Assembly: GCA_019217005.1 (NCBI GenBank)
Contig: JAHBNG010000085.1
Location: 1 to 62,976, forward strand
DNA length: 62,976 nt
Reading direction: 5' to 3'
DNA from: Chloroflexi bacterium TSY
GTDB taxonomy: Bacteria > Chloroflexota > Anaerolineae > Caldilineales > Caldilineaceae
The notes below the pieces were generated by a model, which worked only from the letters and a program-made list of their open reading frames with translations, was not told where the DNA came from and made no database searches. The position numbers and the translations under genes were made by a program. Numbering within the stretch: position 1 is the stretch's first letter; every line of letters starts with the position of its first letter. Of this stretch, positions 7,682 through 17,320 are shown piece by piece.

Positions 7682-9699
7682 ATGAACCAAGAATTTAGCG
7701 CCGCAGTAACAGGATTCTGTGCCCATGTGAGAATGCTTTCTCCGCAAAGCGAAACTGTAAAACATTACGAAAGTGACCTAAATCAATTTGGCCAGGTGAT
7801 AGAAAAAAGGCCAAGAGATAGGTCGCCAAGAGATAACGACGTTTGTAACGGCGCAACTCGAAGCGGGATGAGCAGTGCGACGGTCAATCGCAGAGTGGCA
7901 ACGTTGAGCCGATTTTCGACTACTTGGCGGATGAGGCAGAAGACGAAAGCTGGTCAAACCCGGTGGTGTGGCGTCTACACCGACTGGATACAGGTTGCCA
8001 TCTTCCCAGAGATATAGCGGAACGCATCGTCCGCCAGTTATGGGGGAGCGTGAGTCAAGGTCAGATAAGAGACCAAGTGATGTTGGCCTTGATGCTCGAC
8101 GTTGGCCTGCGGGTGGGCGAAGTGTCGAAACTAGAGATGGGCGATATTGAAGCTGCCATAAATCCGGACGAACTGTGGTCACTGCGCGTACGCGGCAAAG
8201 GGAACAAAGAGCGTCGAGTCTGGTTGACGCCAGAAACCACAGCGCTGTTGGTGAGCTATATGGATGAGCGTCCTGATGCAGTCGATAGCCATCTGTTTCT
8301 GACTCGTCGTCACAAAGGCATCAGTGTCCGCGGAATCCAGGAGCGCCTCGATTATTACCGTCAGCAAGCCGGACTCTCCGAGAACGAGGTCTCCTGTCAT
8401 CGCCTGCGCCATACCTTCGCCAGACGAATGGCAGAGTCGCGTATGCCACTGCCTAGTCTCTCTCATTGGTTGGGTCACAGTCAATTGAAAACGACCCAGA
8501 TTTACATCGATGGTGCCAATCCTGATATGCGAGCCGACTATGAAGCTGCTATGGAGCAGTTGTCTCGCCAAGCCGCATGCTCGGATATTGAAGGAACGAC
8601 ATCTGCAATAGAGACAGAGAATACTGTGCCTTCTGAACATCGCACAGTGGAGCCAGCTGTTGGCATCTGTTTGTCCGCTGATGAGATCCGTCAACGTCTC
8701 ACCTCATTGCCGCTCTGGCTTCATCAACCCATCATCTCATTACTTCTCCACCAGCAATTACGCTGGAAAGCCCTCTATCGGCGGGAACGAGCCCTTCAGT
8801 GGCTTGGCGAACTCCAACGCGGTTGGCAATGGATGCTCGACCAGCGCATGCTCTCCAGCTTATCCGAACTAAGACGGCGCGATCTCCAAGACTACATCAC
8901 CCACCTATGTGACTTAGAGTATTCCGTCCATACCATCAATCATTTTATTTGTACCCTCAAGTGTTTTCTGCATTTTGCTGAAGAATGTGGCCAGTCGATC
9001 GCTCCGGCTTTATATCGCATTCAACGTCTCAAACGACCCACTACCTTACCTCGTCCGTTGCGCCAGCATGAATTTGCTCAACTTGAACAGTTCGTCTTAA
9101 ACTCAACGGCTCAGAGCCTTTCTCCTTCCGACCTCCTTGACCGTGCTTGGTTTCTTATTCTGGTTGATGCTGGGCTACGTATGGGCGAAGTGCAAGCTCT
9201 GCTCGTTTCTGACTGGAATTCGGATACACAGACTCTGCTCGTTCGAGATGCCAAATCCCATCGTGACCGTCGGTTGCCTGTTACCCAACGCACTGCTCTT
9301 GCCATCGATGCCCATCTGCAACATCGCACCGATGACCTGGCTACTCATTCCCCGCTTTTACTACGCGATGGCTTACCTCTTCGAGCCAATTATGTGCGCA
9401 ACCATCTTCATGCCTTTGCCGCCCAAGCTAACTTAGAGGGCGTCACTCCTCATCGCTTGCGCCATACCTTTGCCACCCGTTTGCTCAACAGTGGCCTTAT
9501 GCCCATCACTACCTTGCAGAAACTCATGGGGCACACTCATATCGATACCACCATGCTTTATGCACAGCTCTACGATGAAACCATTCAGCAGCATTATTTA
9601 GCCGCTATGGCTTCACATTCTGTTTACGCTATCCCTGAACCTGACCCCGCTATTTGGGGTCCCACTTTGGAGAATGCCTTTGAATCAACTTTTCAATAG
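7682..9699 (+). pseudogene. Tandem tyrosine recombinase with two complete catalytic domains (N-terminal frameshifts)
   Basis: AGGAGG at 7671 precedes ATG 7682 (MNQEFSAAVTGFCAHVRML), the start of a SAM-like core-binding domain. The frame is disturbed between about 7820 and 7915: a piece reading TTFVTAQLEAG is in another frame, and a run of four T at 7913 needs one more T to restore RFFDYLADEAE. From 7924 one 591-residue frame runs to 9699. It contains catalytic set 1 (R in GLRVGE, K in GKGNKERR, HRLRH, GHSQ, Y in TQIYI), then a second core-binding domain and set 2 (R in GLRMGE, K in DAKSH, HRLRH, GHTH, Y in TMLYA). Every family member I know has one catalytic domain per chain. The second half alone could be active. 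Confidence 0.85.
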
Positions 9700-9720
9700 C
9701 AACCACTTTAACTTTTATGT

Positions 9721-9787
9721 CTACTGCGTGTAATCTCTCATGCGACTCTACTCGACAGTGACCGGCGTTAGAGATTACACGCAGTAG
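9721..9787. repeat. 18-bp inverted repeat downstream of the recombinase gene
   Basis: CTACTGCGTGTAATCTCT (9721-9738) is matched by its inverse at 9770-9787, loop 31 bp. The core TTACACGCAGTAG also occurs at 7633-7645 and inverted at 9895-9907. The motif therefore brackets the recombinase gene (7633 to 9733) and a 133-bp empty segment (9775-9907). These look like recombinase binding sites or nested element ends; the hairpin could also act as a terminator. Confidence 0.65.
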
Positions 9788-9980
9788 GATTTCTCAGAGG
9801 TAGAGCGTTCAAATGGCGAAAAAAGACGCAGTAGAGAATCTCGGACCATTTGGCACGCTCGAGTCTGTTTTGACTGAGAAATGCAGGATTATGTCTACTG
9901 CGTGTAAGAGAGAACGCCTTTCCAAAGGAAAGGTGCACTCTCTCCGCGAATGTCAAGCATATTTTGGATCTACTGAGACT

Positions 9981-10427
9981 CAGCAAGGATGGCCGATAGA
10001 TTAAATTCCTTAACGATCAGCCATACGCCTAAAACCATTTCATGCAAGAATATCGGTAAATATCTGTTTTTGGCTGCCTTTAATCGACATTACGCCATCC
10101 CTGTTTTGGTCATTCATGCCAGTCTGTCAACCTGCCGTTATCATAAGTGACGGGGGAACGTTTTGTCATCGCTCAAAGGAACTATTCAGGGGACTAATCG
10201 CAAGGTTGTGGCTATTTCAATCATGAGGAAAATAGGAAGAGAGGGTTACTGACCAGTGAGGGACGCACGTTGGGGTCTACTATAGAATAGCGGGATCTAA
10301 GACTAATCTACAGAAATTAATACCCAATAGTGGAACAGAACGATTATCTCGACCAGTATACGCACCATGCACCACAAATCACGCAGCACCACAGGTAATT
10401 CATTTGTGGAATGGCCTAACTAAACGA
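9981..10427. other. Intergenic stretch, nothing recognised
   Basis: Apart from the last codons of the split short frame (to 10004) I see no gene, RNA or clear regulatory site here. It separates the recombinase element from the 3' end of the LuxR-type gene. Confidence 0.5.
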
Positions 10428-13218
10428 TCAGGAACGAGGTAGCATTTCTAGTTCCCTTGCCCTGGCAACCGCCTGAGTCCGGCTGCCAACGCCCAACTTG
10501 CTGTAGATGTTACGGGCATGGGCCTTGACCGTGTAAAGCGAGAGGAAGAGACGATCGGCGATTTCTTGATTTGTAAGTCCTGCTGCGATCTGTTGTAGCA
10601 CTTCTAGTTCGCGTTCGCTGAGAGATTCGACCATTTCAGTTTGGGATACGGATGCGTGAGATTGCACCAGTCCGGTCGAGGAGAATGATGCCAATAACCG
10701 TTGCGTGTAATCGGGGGTGATGCCGCGGGAAGCGGCTTCGCTGAGGAGGCGGGTCATGAACAGACCTTCATCCACAAAAAGACGCATGTATCCTTCTGGT
10801 TCAGCCCGTGTCAGGGCTTGTGCCAATTACCACTAGAGCCCGAGGCATGTCTCCTTGCTTCTGATGAGCCAGCGCCTGCAGCACTAGGATTTCGAGAGCG
10901 CTTCCCATCCGACTACTCGCTTCAGCCGCGTGTAACAAGCGATCCAGTAACCCGATGGCCTCGGTAAGCGTCTCCTCCGCCGCACCGCTTTGGAATCGGG
11001 CGATGAGCACTCTGGCCAATGTGACGTGTTCGAACTCACGCAAGTAGCTAAGCTCATCATCAGCAGAGAGGCCTTGCTCAAGCGCCCATCCCATGGCTTC
11101 AGTCAGCCTACCCTGCCTGACCCAAATCCGTGTCTTCAACGCCGCGACGGGGCGCACCTCGGGCAAAGGGGTTCTAACATGGCGACGCTCGGCCTCATCC
11201 AGCAATTCGAGGGCGCCATCCAGGTCTCCCTGAATCTGCTTCATCCAAGCCTCGGTTGCGCCCAGACGACGCTGCCAGTCGACGAGTGGCGTTCGTTGGC
11301 CCAACTCCTTGCCTGTCAACAACTGTTGTGCCGCCGCGTCCATGTCGCCCCGTTCTAGATACAGTTCGCTTAATCCTCGGTACAGATCGGCCGCTTCCAG
11401 TGGCATTGGCTCGTCCCGCTCCACTGCATGTTGCAACATCTGCTCGATGACGCTCTTGGCACTGTGGAGGCGTCCCAGCCCCTGCCTAATATCGGCCAGA
11501 ACAAAGGTCGCGCTGATTGCGTCGCGGACTTTGCCAACGTTGAGCAAAGTCGTCGTAAAATCGGTAAAGGACCGGTCGGCAGCTTCCAGGACTCCGTTTG
11601 CCCAATTGGTAAGCCCCAGGAGCGCACTTGCCCGACTGCGGTTGAAATGGTCCCCCTCCAGTGCCAGATCGATTGTGCGCTGCGCGTACAGCACCGTGTT
11701 GGGGCTATCGCCGAGGGCCTGGGCCAGATATGCGCGGGCAATCGCTATGGTTGCCGGCAGCAAACGAAACTGCTCTTCGTCCACCACGACCATCTCGCTC
11801 AACAAAGCGCTAGGCCGCTCACACTTGTGGGACGTTGCCGCCAGCCACCGTTCGGCGTCCTGCAGGCGGGCCTCGGCAGACTCCATCTCGCCGCTACCCA
11901 ACAGTTTATTGGCGTACTCAACAGTGAGGACCGGCCTGACTCGGATCAAGGCATTGGGCAGCGCCTGCACCCAGCCAAGCCAAGTGATGGATTGGTAACT
12001 TTCCTCCACCGACGGCCCTACCAGTTCGATCATATCCGCCGCCCGCTCGAAATCTTCAGCCGCCAGCGCATGGCGAATGGCGTCGGGAAGCTGGCCGTTG
12101 TGCTCATACCATTGACTGGCTCGTTGATGCAGGGCAGGGTTCTGATGGGGCTGCTCCGCCATTGAGAGCGCTTGCAGAACTTCGGCGAAGAGGTGGTGAT
12201 AGCGATACCAGCGGCGCTCATCATCGAGCGGAACGACGAACAGATTGCCACGCTCTAGAACGTCTAGCATTCCTTTCCCATCTTTCTGTCCGGTGACGGC
12301 ATTGCACAGAGGGCCACATAACTTGTCGAGAATCGCAGTTTGCAGTAAGAAGCGACGGATACGTTCTGGCTGGCGCTGCAGCACCTCTTCGACCAGATAA
12401 TCTAGCACAAAACGGTGGCTACCGCTGAACGATTGGATGAAATCGGCCGTCTCTTGATGACCCTGCATGGAAAGCGGCGGTTGCAGAGTAAGGGGTTCTT
12501 GCAGAGCAAGAGCGGCCAAATGCAGTCCGGCGATCCAGCCTTCGGTACGGTTTTCCAGGAGAGCAATGTCATCCGTCGAGAGGTCCAGGCCCATCACCTG
12601 AATGAGGAACTCGGACGCTTCTGAGGGGGTAAAACGCAAGTCGGACGTCCGTACTTCGGTCAACTGGCCACGTGCCCGTAGCCGGGCCAGGGGCAGCTGG
12701 GGATCTTCCCGTGTGGTGATGACCAGGTGCATGTGCGGCGGCTGGTGCTCTAGCAAAAAGGTGAGGGCATCGTCGACCGCTTTAGCTTCAACCACATGGT
12801 AATCGTCGAGGACGAGGATGACGTTGTCCGGCACGATCGTGATTTCGTTGAGCAGGGTTGTCAGCATCCATTCCACTGGCGGTGGTTGAGAGGATTGGAG
12901 CGCAGCCGACAGTCCCTCGCCCACCGTCGGCACAACTGTCTGAAACGCCGCCAATAGGTATACCAGAAAACGGGTGAGTTCGTTATCCCCTTTGTCCAGC
13001 GACAGCCAGGCAGACGGCTGTTGGCAGCTGGCCACCCATTCACTGACCAGCGTGGTTTTGCCAAAGCCGGCCGGAGCCGAGATAAGGGTGAGTTTGTGGC
13101 CAAAATCATCGTCGGGGTCCAGGCTCTGGTTCAGGCGGTGGATGAGGCGGGGGTGTAGAACAACCTTAGACCGAGGCCGGGGGATATAAAGTTTTGTCGC
13201 TAATATTGGTGTAGACAT
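10428..13218 (-). pseudogene. MalT-type LuxR-family regulator, one frameshift before the HTH
   Basis: The start is ATG 13218 (MSTPILATKLYIPRPRSKVV, the usual opening of this family); a GTG at 13236 is a less likely start. A P-loop follows (ISAPAGFGKTTLVSEW) with Walker B ILVLDDYHVV, then a long TPR-like region. The frame ends at 10801 ([10 protein letters not shown]). The C-terminal LuxR HTH ([35 protein letters not shown]) is read from about 10826 to 10428 in another frame; dropping one base near 10825 gives [15 protein letters not shown]. Intact length would be about 930 residues, normal for the family. Such proteins bind an inducer and activate transcription. Either a real lesion or a single sequencing error; no obvious target is adjacent. 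Confidence 0.9.
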
Positions 13219-13302
13219 CGCTTTATTGCCAAACACGCCCGTCCGGCGGTCTCTTGCAAAAGGTTGGTGCCGAGCATCTTACCGGTTGGTCTTCATGGAA
13301 GT

Positions 13303-14490
13303 TCAAGATTCATTTCGGTAATGGTGGGTGACGGTATATTGCCTCAACTTGTCCTCGTCAATCTCAACGCCTAGACCCGGGCGGTTGGGTAGTTCCATAT
13401 AGCTACCTACGCGCTGCAACGACTCTTTCAGGATGAGGTCTGATTTCCACTGAAAGCTTTCCTCAAAGTGCTCCATGATGATGAAATTGAGGATACCGGC
13501 TGATAGTTGCAGTTGAGCGGCAGTGGAGAGGACATTGCCCGCTCCGACGGCCGGCGCTAAAGGAATGTCAAAGGTCTCTGCCAGGTGCGCAATACGCCGT
13601 CCGCCAGTTAACCCGGCCCGGGCCAAATCCGGCAGAAGAATGTCCGCGGCATGGGCTTCCAGCACAGCTCGGAATTGGTAGGCGGTGTAAAACTCCTGGC
13701 CAATACAGATCGGCAGGTCAAGCGCGGCTGGGACTTCGGCGTGCCTGCGGAGATCCTCACTCGGCACGGGTGATTCCAACCAGAAGACGTTGAACTTTTG
13801 TAATTCGCGCCCCAACGTAATCGCACCGGGCACATCATAATGCCAGGTCAGATCAACCAGAATGTCAACATCCGGCCCCATCGCTTCTCGGGTGGCTTCG
13901 ACTATGGCAACCGCCTCTTCTATGGGGCGGAAGAGGTGATACTTGACGGCATCAAAGCCCATCTCGACAGAGCGCAACGCTTGCGCAACGCCTGCTTCGG
14001 GCGTTGCGCCATGAATGTTGTTGTAGACCCGGACGCGCTCGCGATAGGGGCCGCCTAAAAGGAGATAACAGGGGATGTCCAACGCCTTGCCCGACAAATC
14101 CCAAAGGGCATTGTCGATGCCGGCCAGGGCTGCAACCAGATAGCCAGCGCGGTAACCTCGCCCACGCATGACGCCATACATCAGATCCCAGAGCTTCTCG
14201 CGGGAGAGCGGATTTTGGCCGATCAGGATAGGCGCCAGCAGCCGGTCCACGATGGCTTTGGTGGCTTCCGGCACCAAAAGCGACTGCCCTTCGCCCCAAC
14301 CCACCAGGCCGTTGTCGCTGGTCACCTTCACAAACAAAGCCTCTGCGTAATTGAGAGCGGCCATGTCGTTGATCGGTGGCGATGTATCGTAGGCCAAACC
14401 CCGAACTGACTGTCTGTAATCCGGCCGATTCGGAGAAGCCTCAGGTCTGGGCAGTTTTATCACATAGGACTCGATCTGGGCAATTTTCAT
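13303..14490 (-). CDS. Mandelate racemase/muconate lactonizing enzyme family (enolase superfamily)
   Basis: It is 395 residues, a normal length. The N-terminal capping domain (MKIAQIESYVIKLPRP to about 130) is followed by a TIM barrel. Metal ligands are visible as Asp in ILVDLTW, Glu in FWLESPVP and Glu in IGQEFYT. In place of the usual KxK on strand two it has VKYHLF, that is K-x-H. Family members abstract the proton alpha to a carboxylate in sugar acids or amino-acid derivatives; K-x-H is more dehydratase-like, but the substrate cannot be told. It stands alone between the LuxR gene and broken ABC genes, so its former partners may be lost. Confidence 0.88.
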   Translation of the reverse strand: MKIAQIESYVIKLPRPEASPNRPDYRQSVRGLAYDTSPPINDMAALNYAEALFVKVTSDNGLVGWGEGQSLLVPEATKAIVDRLLAPILIGQNPLSREKLWDLMYGVMRGRGYRAGYLVAALAGIDNALWDLSGKALDIPCYLLLGGPYRERVRVYNNIHGATPEAGVAQALRSVEMGFDAVKYHLFRPIEEAVAIVEATREAMGPDVDILVDLTWHYDVPGAITLGRELQKFNVFWLESPVPSEDLRRHAEVPAALDLPICIGQEFYTAYQFRAVLEAHAADILLPDLARAGLTGGRRIAHLAETFDIPLAPAVGAGNVLSTAAQLQLSAGILNFIIMEHFEESFQWKSDLILKESLQRVGSYMELPNRPGLGVEIDEDKLRQYTVTHHYRNES

Positions 14491-15078
14491 GCGTAATTCC
14501 CCTACCTAATCTTGATTTTGAAACGAGTTTTATTGCTGGGGCAGATCCCTTTTGCCAGGTGCGTTTAACTTCTGCACTGGATTGCACTACTATGGGGCAA
14601 ATCATTTAGATTGATCCAAACATATCTAGTATAGGTTGCCCGACAGGCATCGTCAAATTACCTTCTAGAAGCGGGTGTATTCCACTTTGGGGCAGGAGTG
14701 GGAGAATGCGATGCACGGGTGAATCAGCGCATGGATCGTCCACCCCTGAAGCCTCGCCTGCGCGGAGGCCAGGCCCTGTCAAGGGCAACAGCTCAACCGT
14801 GCGTTGCATTCGGCACCAAACCCGAATGCGTCGCACACAGTTGACGATTTTCGGCACAACGAGTTGGTTGACCTGCGTGCAACGCATTCTCGTCCCGACG
14901 TGAAATGCACTATCTAGGAATGAGGATTAAATAAACGCAGGAACTTCTCTGGAAAATTCCCATTCAAGTCTGGACGTTAATAAAATTCTCGTTCCCTAGA
15001 AGCTGTTTTCCCAAGCTAATTAATCGTATCACCAACCTAACTTAACCTAAACCCTTTCATGAATCGAGGAGGAAACAG
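14491..15078. other. Intergenic region between the divergent enolase-family gene and ABC remnant
   Basis: It is about 590 bp with no supported gene. GAGGAGGAAAC just before 15079 is the ribosome-binding site of the remnant substrate-binding protein. No strong promoter pair was identified. Confidence 0.5.
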
Positions 15079-15690
15079 ATGAATCGCTCACTATCTCGTC
15101 GTCGTTTCTTACATCTGGCAGGGAGCAGCGCCCTAATGGCCGGTCTGGTTGCCTGTGTTCCGGCAGCTGATCAGGCTGTCCAAACCGGCGCTGATCAGGG
15201 CGCGCAGCCGGCCGCTGAAGCGAAAGAGTTGGAGTTTTGAGGCCAGAGCGGCGAGTCTTGGAATGAAGTACTCAGAATGATGTATGTCGGGCCACAGATG
15301 ATCACCTTTTTGGCCGGGCTTAAGGGCATCCCCGACACCCTCTATGAGTCGGCGGAACTGGATGGGGCGGGGACCTTCACCAAGTTTCTGCGCATCACGC
15401 TGCCCATGTTATCGTCCGTTACTTTCTTTGATCTTGTGACCGGCGTGATTCAAGCCTTCCAGGTCTTTGGGCTGGTCTATGTTATGTTCGCGGGCGCAAA
15501 CCAGGGGAACGGTCATGGCCCTCTCAATTCAACCCTGGTCTATTCACTCTATATCTACGAGCAGGCATTCCTACAACTCCATATGGGATATGCCTCGGCT
15601 ATGGCCTGGTTGCTGTTCCTGGTCGTCCTGCTCATCACCCTGTTGCAGATGCGTTTTTCCGGCTGGGTCTATTACGAAAGGGGGGCATGA
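15079..15690 (+). pseudogene. Deletion fusion: lipoprotein start of a sugar-type ABC binding protein joined to the end of a MalF-like permease
   Basis: ATG 15079 after GAGGAGGAAAC begins MNRSLSRRRFLHLAGSSALM, a twin-arginine lipoprotein signal (RRRF, then GLVAC), followed by an Ala/Gln-rich linker to KELEF and a TGA at 15238. Read through in frame, the TGA is followed by GQSGESWNEVL and then the C-terminal half of a binding-protein-dependent permease (MMYVGPQMITFLAGLKGIPD). That half holds the EAA loop (ESAELDGAGTFTKFLRITLP) and three membrane segments up to VYYERGA at 15690. Most of the binding protein and the first half of the permease are gone. The TGA probably replaced the Trp of a FWG motif. 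Not functional. Confidence 0.8.
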
Positions 15691-15693
15691 CCA

Positions 15694-15879
15694 ATGAGTG
15701 AGCAGGTTCCCCTGGACCGAACGTGGTCTACAGATACGACCAGAAGGTCACCACTCATCGAGTGGTTACAGGGCAAGAGCGTACGCCGGGGCCGCCACAT
15801 TGGCCATCGCGCGGCGCGTACGCGGGAAGGCATTACGAAGCCTCTACATGGGGAGCCAAATCCCGCGGCAGTGCTCTAA
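15694..15879 (+). pseudogene. Start of a second ABC permease (MalG-like), truncated
   Basis: ATG 15694 (MSEQVPLDRTWSTDTTRRSP) follows the previous stop by 3 bp, as the second permease does in sugar ABC operons. Only the cytoplasmic leader to about VRRGRHIGH is convincing; the expected first membrane segment is missing and the frame drifts to a stop at 15879. From there to 16080 no gene is seen. It is part of the same decayed transporter as 15079-15690. Confidence 0.5.
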
Positions 15880-16080
15880 TTCGCTGGCGAGCATCACAAT
15901 GGGAGTTGATTGGGCAATCGCGAACCTTAAAAAGCGGTGTGGCTCAACAGGATCTCATGTGGTAGACTCGCTTTGGTTTCGATACGACTTCGTCACTCAA
16001 CCGGCGCTAATCTTCCTGGCCTTTGTCAACCACATGAATTCCCAAAGAGCCAGCGGTGTGATTCGGTGAAGGAGCCACCC

Positions 16081-16146
16081 GCAATCTCGGATTGGACCAA
16101 GAATTCTCTCTTGCGTGGATCATTGAGTGGTCCAATCCGGGATTGC
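16081..16146. repeat. 19-bp inverted repeat, possible terminator or regulatory hairpin
   Basis: GCAATCTCGGATTGGACCA and its inverse at 16128-16146 match except at one position, with a 28-bp loop. It lies 155 bp upstream of the gntR start. There is no T-run, so a classical terminator is not supported. Confidence 0.5.
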
Positions 16147-16222
16147 TTACCCCGTGGTTATGGCCATCCTGATTCCCTTGTGACAAAGTATGTGCTTGCC
16201 CTATGGGAGTTGACTTGGCATA

Positions 16223-16252
16223 TTGACAAAAATTCCTTTCTAGTAATATTAT
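16223..16252 (+). promoter_or_regulatory. Candidate sigma-70-type promoter of gntR
   Basis: TTGACA (16223-16228) and TATTAT (16247-16252) are separated by 18 bp, 49 bp before the GTG start. Confidence 0.45.
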
Positions 16253-16300
16253 GAAAAGGAATAGCTGTTAATCGGAATCTGTGGTACCAGGTAAGATATT

Positions 16301-17038
16301 GTGAACAAAGAAAATTTAGCACCAATTGCTCCCCGCACCCTGAAAGAAAATGTAATTGATATTATCAGACGATCGATTATCAATGGCGATTTGGCTCCAG
16401 GAGCCGAATTGAATCAAGCCCAGATTGCTGAAAAATTGGGCGTTTCACGTGGCCCCGTTCGCGAAGCATTGGGCCGTTTGGAACAAGAAGGTCTGATCCG
16501 CGTGACCGCTTACAAACGGGTCTTTATTACACCATTGGATCGTCGTTACGTTGAAGAACTTTACTCGGTTCGTACAGCCTTGGAGACGATGGCTCTCGAG
16601 CGCAGTATTGATCGGGTTACATCGAAAGATCTGGAAAAGTTGGAACTGATTGTGGATAAGATGCGTATAGCCGCACGCAATCATGAACAGCAAACTTTGG
16701 TTGAACTCGACCTATCGTTCCACGAACAGATCGTGGATATGGCGGATCACAACCTCGTAATGAATCTATGGCAACAGCTTACCGCCGGCGTCAAGCGCTG
16801 CCTTCATACCCAACATAGCATTTATACTTTCCTAGACGAAGTTGTTGGGACACATCCCACCATTGTGACGGCAATTGCAGAACGGAATAAAAGATTAGCG
16901 GTACAAATACTTCGTGAACACATTACCGAATCCGCCGAAACCATCATCCGAGGTTGGAAATTTAGTGATGAACCGGGGGAAGTTGAATATCGAAACGGTA
17001 GCGCTACAAAAGGTAGCGGCATTGAGTCAGCACAATGA
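16301..17038 (+). CDS. GntR-family regulator, FCD (FadR/VanR) subfamily
   Basis: The GTG at 16301 gives MNKENLAPIAPRTLKENVID; 245 residues. Residues 12-75 form the winged helix (IIRRSIINGDLAPGAELNQA, EKLGVSRGPVREALGRLEQE). Residues 85-220 form the all-helical FCD ligand domain, whose metal-binding residues may be Asp in ELDLSFHEQI, His in the same motif and His in ILREHITES. Such proteins repress or activate catabolic operons in response to small carboxylates. A perfect 15-bp palindrome lies 93 bp downstream, before the peptidase operon, and a near copy lies between hyuA and hyuB at 54866. It is likely the local controller of amide/peptide use. Confidence 0.92.
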   Translation: MNKENLAPIAPRTLKENVIDIIRRSIINGDLAPGAELNQAQIAEKLGVSRGPVREALGRLEQEGLIRVTAYKRVFITPLDRRYVEELYSVRTALETMALERSIDRVTSKDLEKLELIVDKMRIAARNHEQQTLVELDLSFHEQIVDMADHNLVMNLWQQLTAGVKRCLHTQHSIYTFLDEVVGTHPTIVTAIAERNKRLAVQILREHITESAETIIRGWKFSDEPGEVEYRNGSATKGSGIESAQ

Positions 17039-17130
17039 GCTTAAAAAACTCAAAAGCTCTATATAATCAAGGCGAATGGAAAAATCCTCTCTTGTTCTTC
17101 ACTGGATAGTGCTCTCTTTAAATTTCTAAC

Positions 17131-17145
17131 TGTCAACTGTTGACA
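17131..17145. promoter_or_regulatory. Perfect 15-bp palindrome, candidate GntR operator
   Basis: TGTCAACTGTTGACA lies between gntR and the M14 peptidase gene. A 14/15 match (TGTCAACAGTTGGCA, the reverse complement form) lies at 54866-54880 between divergent hyuA and hyuB. Length and symmetry fit a GntR dimer site. Confidence 0.6.
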
Positions 17146-17320
17146 AAAACTGAGGTTAAGTAATATGATAATTTCTGATTCAGAGATTTTCATTTGTAGC
17201 GCACTTGCTTACAAACTCAGAACAAATTCCTCTATTTTACTTGATCAAAAACGGTAAAATTTATTTTATGTTTATGGCGGTGTTCAGCATAGAGTTCAAC
17301 AGGATAGAAGATAATTTTAC

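Larger units (their letters stand above)
7582..9975 (+). mobile_element. TIR-bounded element carrying a tandem tyrosine recombinase
   Basis: The left end CAGTAGATCCAAAT and the right end ATTTTGGATCTACTG are inverted copies. The element is flanked by AGACT on both sides (7577-7581, 9976-9980). The same ends and similar 5-bp flanks (AGTCT, AGTCT, AGTAT) bound the three 215-bp MITEs in this window. The only gene inside is the double tyrosine recombinase at 7682-9699; no DDE transposase is present. Inside lie five CGCAGTAG motifs (7638 and, on either strand, 9721, 9780, 9828, 9895), which share CAGTAG with the element ends. TIRs with short flanking repeats are usual for DDE elements, so this combination is odd. 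Confidence 0.8.
7465..10004 (+). pseudogene. Short open frame split by the tyrosine-recombinase element
   Basis: ATG 7465 begins MKTNIGLGAMAPKKLAFQFL and reads to YAFQT at 7581. Removing 7582-9975 and one AGACT restores an open frame that continues QQGWPID to a stop at 10004, 46 codons in all. The first residues resemble the start of the two secreted peptides upstream (MKTK, MNTK), but there is no good signal peptide. It may be a third, diverged member or a chance frame. Either way it shows the exact pre-insertion sequence. Confidence 0.4.
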
